A DNA stretch of 64,000 nt from Spongilla lacustris (taxonomy: Eukaryota; Porifera; Demospongiae; Spongillida; Spongillidae): NCBI GenBank assembly GCA_949361645.1, contig OX442427.1, positions 926,003-990,002 on the forward strand, given 5' to 3'. The notes beneath the pieces are model-generated. The model was not told where the DNA came from. It was given only the letters and a program-made list of their open reading frames with translations, and searched no databases. Of the stretch, positions 15,001 through 29,194 are shown piece by piece. The translations under genes and the position numbers were made by a program. The first letter of the stretch is position 1, and each line of letters starts with the position of its first letter.

Positions 15001-18000
15001 ACCAGGGAGTATAGGCAGTGTGTTGTAGCAAACATGCATCAGGGAGTATAGGCATTGTGTTGTAGCAAACATGCACCAGGGAGTATAGGCAGTGTGTTGT
15101 AGCAAACATGCATCAGGGAGTATAGGCAGTGTGTTATAGCAAACATGCACCAGGGAGTATAGGCATTGTGTTGTAGCAAACATGCACCAGGGAGTATAGG
15201 CAGTGTGTTGTAGCAAACATGCATCAGGGAGTATAGGCAGTGTGTTATAGCAAACATGCATCAGGGAGTATAGGCAGTGTGTTGTAGCAAACATGCACCA
15301 GGGAGTATAGGCATTGTGTTGTAGCAAACATGCACCAGGGAGTATAGGCATTGTGTTGTAGCAAACATGCACCAGGGAGTATAGGCAGTGTGTTGTAGCA
15401 AACATGCATCAGGGAGTATAGGCAGTGTGTTGTAGCAAACATGCACCAGGGAGTATAGGCAGTGTGTTGTAGCAAACATGCACCAGGGAGTATAGGCAGT
15501 GTGTTGTAGCAAACATGCACCAGGGAGTATAGGCAGTGTGTTGTAGCAAACATGCACCAGGGAGTATAGGCAGTGTGTTGTAGCAAACATGCACCAGGGA
15601 GTATAGGCAGTGTGTTGTAGCAAACATGCATCAGGGAGTATAGGCATTGTGTTGTAGCAAACATGCATCAGGGAGTATAGGCATTGTGTTGTAGCAAACA
15701 CGCACCAGGGAGTATAGGCAGTGTGTTGTAGCAAACATGCATCAGGGAGTATAGGCATTGTGTTGTAGCAAACATGCATCAGGGAGTATAGGCATTGTGT
15801 TGTAGCAAACATGCATCAGGGAGTATAGGCATTGTGTTGTAGCAAACATGCACCAGGGAGTATAGGCAGTGTGTTGTAGCAAACATGCATCAGGGAGTAT
15901 AGGCAGTGTGTTGTAGCAAACATGCATCAGGGAGTATAGGCATTGTGTTGTAGCAAACATGCACCAGGGAGTATAGGCATTGTGTTGTAGCAAACATGCA
16001 CCAGGGAGTATAGGCAGTGTGTTGTAGCAAACATGCACCAGGGAGTATAGGCAGTGTGTTGTAGCAAACATGCACCAGGGAGTATAGGCAGTGTGTTGTA
16101 GCAAACATGCACCAGGGAGTATAGGCAGTGTGTTGTAGCAAACACGCACCAGGGAGTATAGGCATTGTGTTGTAGCAAACATGCATCAGGGAGTATAGGC
16201 AGTGTGTTGTAGCAAACATGCACCAGGGAGTATAGGCAGTGTGTTGTAGCAAACATGCATCAGGGAGTATAGGCAGTGTGTTATAGCAAACATGCACCAG
16301 GGAGTATAGGCAGTGTGTTGTAGCAAACATGCATCAGGGAGTATAGGCATTGTGTTATAGCAAACATGCACCAGGGAGTATAGGCAGTGTGTTGTAGCAA
16401 ACATGCATCAGGGAGTATAGGCAGTGTGTTATAGCAAACATGCACCAGGGAGTATAGGCAGTGTGTTGTAGCAAACATGCACCAGGGAGTATAGGCAGTG
16501 TGTTGTAGCAAACATGCACCAGGGAGTATAGGCAGTGTGTTGTAGCAAACATGCATCAGGGAGTATAGGCAGTGTGTTATAGCAAACATGCACCAGGGAG
16601 TATAGGCAGTGTGTTGTAGCAAACATGCACCAGGGAGTATAGGCATTGTGTTGTAGCAAACATGCACCAGGGAGTATAGGCATTGTGTTGTAGCAAACAT
16701 GCACCAGGGAGTATAGGCATTGTGTTGTAGCAAACATGCACCAGGGAGTATAGGCAGTGTGTTGTAGCAAACATGCACCAGGGAGTATAGGCAGTGTGTT
16801 GTAGCAAACACGCACCAGGGAGTATAGGCATTGTGTTGTAGCAAACACGCACCAGGGAGTATAGGCAGTGTGTTGTAGCAAACATGCACCAGGGAGTATA
16901 GGCAGTGTGTTGTAGCAAACATGCACCAGGGAGTATAGGCAGTGTGTTGTAGCAAACACGCACCAGGGAGTATAGGCAGTGTGTTGTAGCAAACATGCAC
17001 CAGGGAGTATAGGCAGTGTGTTGTAGCAAACAGGTTGCATCCTGTCTCTTCTGTTCCTACTCCTCAGACATTAGAGACACTGTCAACTACAAAGAGGTCA
17101 TGAAGAAGTATGGCCTGGGCCCCAATGGGGGAATCGTGACGTCATTGAACCTGTTTACCACACGTTTCAATGAAGTGATGGACTTCATTGAGAAACGATC
17201 TTCACAGTGCAAGTTAGTCTGGGTTGTGAGGATGTTGTAAGTGGGAGGTGGATATGATGTGAGGTGGAGGAGCTGGGGAGGAGGTGGTGGGAGGTGGACA
17301 TGAGGTGAGGTATGTAGAATGGACACGAGGTGAGGTATGTAGGGAGAAGATCTGGAGTGAGGGAGGAGCTGGGAAGGGGTGGAAGGAGGAGCTAAAGTGA
17401 GGGAGGAGCTGGGAAGGGGTGGAAGGGGGAGCTAAAGTGAGGAAGGAGCTGGGAAGGGGTGGAAGGAGGAGCTAAAGTGAGGGAGGAGCTGGGAAGGGGT
17501 GGAAGGAGGAGCTAAAGTGAGGGAGGAGCTGGGAAGGGGTGGAAGGAGGAGCTAAAGTGAGGGAGGAGCTGGGAAGGGGTGGAAGGAGGAGCTAAAGTGA
17601 AGGAGGAGCTGGGAAGGGGTGGAAGGAGGAGCTAAAGTGAGGGAGGAGCTGGGAAGGGGTGGAAGGAGGAGCTAAAGTGAGGGAGGAGCTGGGAAGGGGT
17701 GGAAGGAGGAGCTAAAGTGAGGGAGGAGCTGGGAAGGGGTGGAAGGAGGAGCTAAAGTGAGGGAGGAGCTGGGAAGTATGCAAGGAGGAGGACCTGATGG
17801 GGTGGAAGGAGGAGCTAAAGTGAGGGAGGAGCTGGGAAGGGGTGGAAGGAGGAGCTAAAGTGAGGGAGGAGCTGGGAAGTATGCAAGGAGGAGGACCTGA
17901 TGGGGTGGAAAGAGAATCTAAAGATGATGGAGAGATGAGGTTTATGTGAAGGGGCTAATGGGAAGGGAGGGGCTGAAGTAAAGGGAGGGGCTGATGTGAA

Positions 18001-21000
18001 GGGAGGGGCTGTTGTGAAGGGAGGGGCTGATGTGAAGGGAGGGGCTGATGTGAAGGGAGGGGTTGTTGTGAAGGGAGGGCTGATGTGAAGGGAGGGGCTG
18101 ATGTGAAGGGAGGGGCTGATGTGAAGGGAGGGCTGATGTGAAGGGAGGGGCTGATGGGAAGGGAGGGGCTAATGTGAAGGGAGGGCTGATGTGAAGGGAG
18201 GGGCTGATGTGAAGGGAGGGGCTGATGTGAAGGGAGGGGCTGATGTGAAGGGAGGGCTGATGTGAAGGGAGGGGCTGATGTGAAGGGAGGGGCTGATGTA
18301 AAGGTATGGCAAAGCACTTTGTCTGTGCAGTGGACTGGGGACAAGCATTTCAATTAAAAAAAAATCGGGAGCGTTTGGAGACATGGGTGCCCTGTGTAAT
18401 TTGACACCAGATTTGGACTCGTGGGTGAAAATTATGTTCCCACCTGGACCCTAGCTTTGGGTGTCTCCTTTAATCCTAAAGCTGTTATTATCACTGTTAT
18501 CGTGTTCCCTTCATTACCCCCATATAATGGTTTCCTTCATTACCCTCATATAATGGTTCCCTTCATTACCCCCATATAATGGTTCCTTTCATTACCCCAT
18601 ATAATGGTTCCCTTCATTACCCCCATATAATGGTTCCCTTCATTACCCCCATATAATGGTTCCCTTCATTACCCCCATATAATGGTTCCCTTCATTACCC
18701 CCATATAATGGTTCCCTTCATTACCCCATATAATGGTTCCCTTCATTACCCCCATATAATGGTTCCCTTCATTACCCCCATATAATGGTTCCCTTCATCA
18801 TCCTCATATAATGGTTTCCTTCATTACCCCCATATAATGGTTCCCTTCATTACCCCCATATAATGGTTCCCTTCATTACCCCCATATAATGGTTCCCTTC
18901 ATTACCCCATATAATGGTTCCCTTCATTACCCCCATATAATGGTTCCCTTCATTACCCCCATATAATGGTTCCCTTCATTACCCCCATATAATGGTTCCC
19001 TTCATTACCCCCATATAATGGTTCCCTTCATTACCCCATATAATGGTTCCCTTCATTACCCCCATATAATGGTTCCCTTCATTACCCTATATAATGGTTC
19101 CCTTCATTACCCCCATATAATGGTTCCCTTCATTACCCCATATAATGGTTCCCTTCATTACTCCCATATAATGGTTCCCTTCATTACCCCCATATAATGG
19201 TTCCCTTCATTACCCCCATATAATGGTTCCCTTCATTACCCCCATATAATGGTTCCCTTCATTACCCCCATATAATGGTTCCCTTCATTACCCCCATATA
19301 ATGGTTCCCTTCATTACCCCCACATAATGGTTCCCTTCATTACCCCCATATAATGGTTCCCTTCATTACCCCCATATAATGGTTCCCTTCATTACCCTCA
19401 TATAATGGTTCCCTTCATTACCCCCATATAATGGTTCCCTTCATTACCCCATATAATGGTTCCCTTCATTACCCCATATAATGGTTCCCTTCATTACCCC
19501 CATATAATGGTTCCCTTCATTACCCCATATAATGGTTCCCTTCATTACTCCCATATAATGGTTCCCTACATTACCCCCATATAATGGTTCCCTTCATTAC
19601 CCCCATATAATGGTTCCCTTCATTACCCCCATATAATGGTTCCCTTCATTACCCCCATATAATGGTTCCCTTCATTACCCCCATATAATGGTTCCCTTCA
19701 TTACCCCCATATAATGGTTCCCTTCATTACCCTCATATAATGGTTCCCTTCATTACCCCCATATAATGGTTCCCTTCATTACCCCCATATAATGGTTCCC
19801 TTCATTACCCCCATATAATGGTTCCCTTCATTACCCCCATATAATGGTTCCCTTCATTACCCCCATATAATGGTTCCCTTCATTACCCCCATATAATGGT
19901 TCCCTTCATTACCCCCATATAATGGTTCCCTTCATTACCCCCATATAATGGTTCCCTTCATTACCCCATATAATGGTTCCCTTCATTACCCCCATATAAT
20001 GGTTCCCTTCATTACCCCCATATAATGGTTCCCTTCATTACCCCCATATAATGGTTCCCTTCATTACCCCCATATAATGGTTCCCTTCATTACCCCATAT
20101 AATGGTTCCCTTCATTACCCTCATATAATGGTTCCCTTCATTACCCCCATATAATGGTTCCCTTCATTACCCCCATATAATGGTTCCCTTCATTACCCCC
20201 ATATAATGGTTCCCTTTATTACCCCCATATAATGTTTCCCCCTTCATTATCCATAATAGATATGTCATATTTGATACTCCTGGACAAATTGAGGTCTTCA
20301 CGTGGTCTGCATCTGGCGCCATCATCAGTGAGAGCTTGGTAATTTGGATCTCAGTTTTCAGGTGAATGTCGGGTGTTTCATGTCCCCCTCTCTCCCCCCC
20401 CCCCCCCCTCCCTCCCAGGCCTCATCATTTCCTACAGTGATTGTCTATGTACTGGACAGTGCTCGTAGTGTCAGTCCAGTAACATTTATGTCAAACATGC
20501 TGTATGCCTGCAGGTGTGGGGCACCTTAATTTTATTTGTTATTGTTGGCATGGTGATAACCTCTATTTATTAGCATACTGTACAAAATGAAGCTTCCTTT
20601 TGTGGTTGTAATGAACAAGACAGACATTGTGGACCACAGCTTTGCAGTGGAGTGGATGAAAGATTTTGAAGCCTTTGAAGAAGCATTAGAACAGGTGAGG
20701 CACAAACCTGATCTGACTTGTTCACCACATGAGACATTTTGTTTAAAAAGGAAACATCCTTTGCTGCAAATCTTACACGGTCCATGAGTTTGGTGCTCGA
20801 TGAGTTCTACCAAAACTTGAAGGTACGTGTTTTTTTTTTTTTTTTTAATTGTGTGATATTTGATGCCCTCCCCTTTCTGTTTTCAGAGTGTGGGTGTGTC
20901 CTCTCTTCTGGGACTGGGTATTGAAGAGTTCTTCACAGCTGTAGAAGATGCGAGGAAGGAGTACATGAGGCTAGCCAGTCATGTGTCATTGGGAAACACA

Positions 21001-21292
21001 ATTTAACATAACTTCTTTTTATAAAATAAAAAAAACAAACAACCCAAAGGGAGTTTCTGCCAGAACTGCAGAGGATCAGAAAAGAGGCTAGTGTGTCCTT
21101 TTAGCATCATGAGTCTCCTTTACCAGATTTGTCTTATCCCCCTACCGTTAGGAGAGCGATGTGACTGCTGCAAAGAGGGAGGCGCAGCTGAAACAACTGC
21201 AAAAGGACTTGCAGAAGGGAGAAGCTGTACCCCTACGTGTTATGGAAACCAAACAAGAACCTGAAGAAGAACCCTCTGACGAGGAAACTTGA
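12020..21292 (+). CDS. GPN1: GPN-loop GTPase 1
   Basis: Ten exons: 12020-12130, 12209-12302, 17068-17212, 20260-20338, 20419-20513, 20574-20694, 20751-20822, 20887-20969, 21050-21092 and 21152-21292. All GTPase motifs are present: the P-loop GMAGSGKTT, the defining GPN loop in [27 protein letters not shown] and the guanine-specificity motif NKTD. The product works with GPN3 in assembly and nuclear import of RNA polymerase II. The C-terminus is a charged helix ending in an acidic tail, shorter than in vertebrates. Intron 2 (about 4.8 kb) and intron 3 (about 3.0 kb) are almost wholly tandem repeat. Intron 8 appears to use a GC donor (AG|GCTAGC), because only that joins EYMR to [13 protein letters not shown] in frame. 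The last codon is 77 bp from the end of convergent DDX47. Confidence 0.96.
12303..13037. other. 5' part of GPN1 intron 2
   Basis: Unique, AT-rich intron sequence before the minisatellite. No exon or RNA gene recognised. Confidence 0.5.
13038..17032. repeat. 37-bp minisatellite, about 108 copies, in GPN1 intron 2
   Basis: Head-to-tail units built on AGCAAACATGCACCAGGGAG followed by TATAGGCAGTGTGTTGT. Copies differ almost only at four recurrent sites: CAC/CAT, GCAGT/GCATT, TTGTAG/TTATAG and ATGC/ACGC. The unit carries no stop on the minus strand and 37 is not a multiple of 3, so one reading frame cycles through all three and creates spurious ORFs of up to 442 codons. It ends 35 bp upstream of the exon 3 acceptor. 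Confidence 0.97.
17340..17925. repeat. 40-bp purine-rich tandem array in GPN1 intron 3
   Basis: Units of about 40 bp (GGAGGAGCTAAAGTGAGGGA then GGAGCTGGGAAGGGGTGGAA), about 14 copies including two variants with a TATGCAAGGAGGAGGACCTG insert. Strongly purine on the + strand. Confidence 0.92.
17945..18305. repeat. 18-bp purine-rich tandem array in GPN1 intron 3
   Basis: About 20 copies of GGGAGGGGCTGATGTGAA with single-base deletions giving 17-bp variants. It lies directly after the 40-bp array and may derive from the same G+A-rich seed. Confidence 0.92.
18508..20240. repeat. 26-bp minisatellite, about 67 copies, in GPN1 intron 3
   Basis: Unit CATTACCCCCATATAATGGT plus TCCCTT. A 25-bp variant has one C fewer. 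The array ends about 20 bp before the exon 4 acceptor and supplies its pyrimidine-rich tract. Confidence 0.97.
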
Positions 21293-21369
21293 GATGCTTT
21301 AGTAAAGAATTACCACACAGAGACAGAACAAACCAGTCAAAATACACCACCAAATGCATTTTTCTCAAA

Positions 21370-24755
<3,386 letters not shown>

Positions 24756-24889
24756 AAGTAGTAAATTGGTAAGGTACAAATTGACCCCTCCATGTGCACT
24801 CTATTAAATCACGTGATAGTATCCACAACATCAATATCAACGACCAATTTCCCCTCAAGTCCCGCTAACCCCTGACAGTGCTTGCATGA
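24756..24889. promoter_or_regulatory. Shared DDX47/SNX29 head-to-head promoter interval
   Basis: 134 bp between divergent start codons. It contains the palindromic E-box TCACGTGA (24809-24816) and a CCAAT-like GACCAATTT (24842-24850). No TATA box on either strand. Confidence 0.6.
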
Positions 24890-25384
24890 ATGGAGCAAGG
24901 CAAGTGTGGATTGCCTCGCACGATGCACACACGTTAACCACACCTGTCGGGTACTTCGACAGAAGCTGCGCGTCAGAATCTGTTGGACCGCCTCCTAGAT
25001 GCCGTTAAACAGGTTCGCTTCGTTGCGGTTCCTTCGATAGCCTTGCGATCCAAATCTCATTGTGCATACAGTGTCAGGTGTACTTTGGGTCTCGGCAAGA
25101 AATTGCAACGGAGATTGAACCTAGGTAGGTGCGCTACAAGTGCGTGTTCGTAGAATTATTTACTCACCCCTGGCAGGGTTTCGACGCTTTGCACGGAGTG
25201 GGAAGCGGTCCTGACGCACGGCCTCTGCCGGCCCAAGCCCAAGGGCAACTTAATAAGGCGAGTTTTGTGGGCGACGATCCTGCTGTGCCATGCGATGACA
25301 CCTTGCTCTCCTAACGCAGACCCGTTTCACAGCAATCGAAAGACGTCGCAGGTTGGCTTTTACAACACTCCGCGCACACACACA

Positions 25385-25427
<43 letters not shown>

Positions 25428-25966
25428 GCACACACACACACGCACGCACACACATACACACACACATACACACACGTACACGCACACGCACACACATACA
25501 CACACACGTACACACACACACACGTACACATACACACACATACACTTCACACTTGCACACACGTATGCACCATCCTCACAATCAGCTCTCTCCTCTCCCC
25601 AGGTTGCTTGTGGCCTCTGGCCAAGCTGTGCATGAGCACAGAAGAAGCGACACGCTTTCTGTCCCTCAGTCACGTCAAAACAGATATTGGACGGGGCAGA
25701 GCCTGGCTGAGAGCAGCCCTTAATGAGAGGATAATGGAGAGTTGTCTCCACACCATCTCGGGGCAAGAAGGCACATTACGGCAAGAGTGTTTTGTTCTTT
25801 GTCCACTGGGTGAGCATTGACATTTGCACACACATACACACACACACATACACACACATATACACATACACATACACACATACATACACACATACACACA
25901 CATACACACATATACACACACATATACACACACATATACACACATACACACATATACACACATACG

Positions 25967-26015
<49 letters not shown>

Positions 26016-29000
26016 CACACACAGCATTATGTATGAACCACATGCATTCCTGTTGGACCAAGAGAGGGCCAGTACTCTCCCAAACATGGCTGCAGGTGAG
26101 GTGTACTCGCACAACCCACTTCTGCCTCATTTTTACTTGCAACATTTTTCTGTTTGATTCTTGTAGGACTAAGTTCTGTCATATTTAAAATAAATTTTGA
26201 TGCCCAATACTTGGACTCACCCCGGCGATTTGTTGACGTACTTTCTGACTCGACACCCCTGGGACCCTCTGACTCTGCATCTACCCCTGATGAGGAGGGT
26301 GAAGGTGAGGAGGGTGAAGGTGGGGAGGGTGAAGGTGGGGAGGGTGAAGGTGGGGAGGGTGAAGGTGAGGAGGGTGAAGGTGGGGAGGGTGAAGGTGAGG
26401 AGGGTGAAGGTGGGGAGGGTGAAGGTGGGGAGGGTGAAGGTGGGGAGGGTGAAGGTGGGGAGGTGACCCCTCTCCGCCTCGTTTTTACTTGATTTGCGTT
26501 GCATTTCAGATGGGGATGAGGTGGTGGCAGTACGCATTCCAAAGGAGAAGAAGAGCCATCGTAGAAGGGCCTCCTCCCCAGGGGTCATGTCCCCCGTAGG
26601 GTTACCGCAGAACAAGGTCCCCAGTCAACCGGTCCCAGCCACACCCACTGACACACCCACTGACACACCCATCCCCATTGCCGCTACTGCTCCATCCTCG
26701 GTTCCATCCTCTCTGACTATTGCGGAAGATGGCAGGCGTGAGGGTGGGGTGGAGCCTCCATCATCCCCTAGTGTTTCCAGGGTTATGGAGACAGTCCAGT
26801 CCACTAGACGCTTGTTGGTGGCTTCTCAGCTTTCGGAACAACAACAGGTAAGGTGGAGGAGGGGACGTGGGTGGGTGTGGGGAGGAGGAAGGTGGGGGAA
26901 GGAGGGCTTAGGAGGGTGTGGGTGGGTTTCTGTAAAATTTTGTTTGGGGGATATTCCATTACTTGTGCAGATGTTGGTCACATGCTGTGTGTGTATGATA
27001 GCATGGTTATGTGGGAGTGATTTGTCTCGCACCAATTTGTGATTGCTTCAGCACCTATTCAGCCTACAGGTAATAATGGACTTAACACAGATGAGCTAAG
27101 GGAAGCCTTGCTAATGATGATGAAGAGTAGGGATGAGCTGGCAGAGACCAACAGGTGTGTGTGTGTGTGTGTGTGTGTGTGGTATGTGTGATGTGGTGTG
27201 TGGTGTGGTGTGGTGTGTGGTATGATGTGTGTGTGTGTGGTGTGGTGTGGTGTGTGTATGTGTGTGTGGTATGCGTGTGGTGTGTGTTATGTGTGGTGTG
27301 TGTTGTGTGTTGTGTGTGTGTTTTGTGTGTGTTATTTGTGTGACATGTGTCGTGTATATTGTTATGTGTCGTGTATATTGTTATGTGTGGGGTTTGTGTC
27401 ATATGGGGAGGGAGGGTGTGTGTGTATGTGTGTGCATGTTATATTCTGTGTCCATTTGTGAGTATTGATAGGTGTGGTCTGTTTCTACCATGTGTCAAAC
27501 CTCTCCCCTCCCCCTCCCCATATTAGTTTTGTGCGGCTGCTAGCTATTTATATATATTTTAAGTACAACCCTAAATTATTCACTTATAATTTGTCTACCC
27601 CCTCCCCCTCCCCCTCCCCCTCCCCCTATAGGCAGCTTGAAAAGAAGCTGACCACTGAGGTAACAAAGAGGGAACAGCTGTCAGCAGAGTTGGAGGCCAT
27701 CAAATCACAGCAGCAGGCATCTCATACGTCCATACAGGCACTGGAGAGGTGGGGCAGTGGGTGGGGCAGTGGGTGGGGCAGTAGCGTATCACTTTCTATG
27801 ATGGGTTGGATCAGTTTTAAATGTGTTGTATATGTCCAGAGAGAATGACAGGCTGCGCGAGCAGCTGCAGAAGTACGTGGAAATGGTTCAGACAAAGAGG
27901 AAGGAGTCTGTGTTGACCAGATCGACTGACAGCAGTGGTAGGTGCTTGCTGTGTGAAGTTGACTGCACTATTTCCCTCCCTCATCACATTCTCCCATTCC
28001 CTCCCTCCTGTTCATTTCATCTTTAACACCTTAACACCCACTCTCCTTTTCCTTTCAACTTGTCCTGTTGTTTCAGAAGCTGTAAATGTAGATAATAGCT
28101 CTCCTTCAACAGAGCCAGATCCAGTGAATTCATCACTTGAACAACAATTGTGTAGTGTAAGCATATTCTAATGCTGGGGGTATATCTGATGGGGGTATAT
28201 CTGATGGGGGTATATCTGATGGGGGTATATCTGATGGGGGTATATCTGATGGGGGTATATCTGATGGGGGTATATCTGATGGGGGTATATCTGATGGGGG
28301 TATATCTGATGGGGGTATATCTGATGGGGGTATATCTGATGGGGGTATATCTGATGGGGGTATATCTGATGGGGGTATATCTGATGGGGGTATATCTGAT
28401 GGGGGTATATCTGATGGGAGTATATCTGATGGGGGTATATCTGATGGGGGTATGTCTGATGGGAGTATGTCTGATGGGAGTATGTCTGATGGGAGTATGT
28501 CTGATGGGAGTATGTCTGATGGGGGTATGTCTGATGGGAGTATGTCTGATGGGAGTATGTCTGATGGGGGTATGTCATGATATCATGCTCTTTCACAAGA
28601 TGGCTCAGATGTATGGAGAGCTGATGGAGTTTAATGAGAAGCTTCACAAAGAAGTGGCTGCAAAGGAGTCAGCCATCACCAGCCTCACAACGTCCTTGAG
28701 ATCTCTGGGAGCTGAGGTGTGCATATGAGGGTGTGGGTACATGTTAGGGTGTGGGTACATGTGAGGGTGTGGGTGCATGTGAGGGTGTGGGTGCATGTGC
28801 ATATGTGGGTGTGGGTGGGGGTGCATATGAGGGTGTGGGTATATGAGTGTCCACCTTATTTCACTTTCACCTCTTTTTCCCCTCATCCTCCCCTGTACCC
28901 TGTACCTTGTCTTTCTCCCCTACTGTTTAGGTTCCCGTCCCTGCTCAGCCCAAGGCTGTAAAAAGGTAAGGACTTCGACCTGTCATATGATAACCTTACA

Positions 29001-29148
29001 AATTGACCTCTCTTTTTCACTGACTCCTCCCACTATATGCTGACCCCTCCCCTTACACTCTGGCCCCTCCCATTTAACAGAGCTCTTGAAGTATGGATCC
29101 CTTATGTTGTGAGAAAGGAAGATAACTCGGAGTCTTATCACACTTACC

Positions 29149-29194
<46 letters not shown>

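Noticed and set aside
13038..17032. CRISPR-like array, and a protein of up to 442 residues on the minus strand
   Set aside because: Units are contiguous 37-mers with no unique spacers, in an intron of an animal gene. The ORF only reflects a stop-free unit whose length is not a multiple of 3.
17955..18384. Ser/Pro/His-rich minus-strand ORF
   Set aside because: Reading of the 18-bp purine-rich array in GPN1 intron 3.
28168..28728. Long ORFs of repeated YLMGV / YPHQI type
   Set aside because: 15-bp minisatellite between two conserved SNX29 exons; open on both strands only because the unit lacks stops and is divisible by 3.
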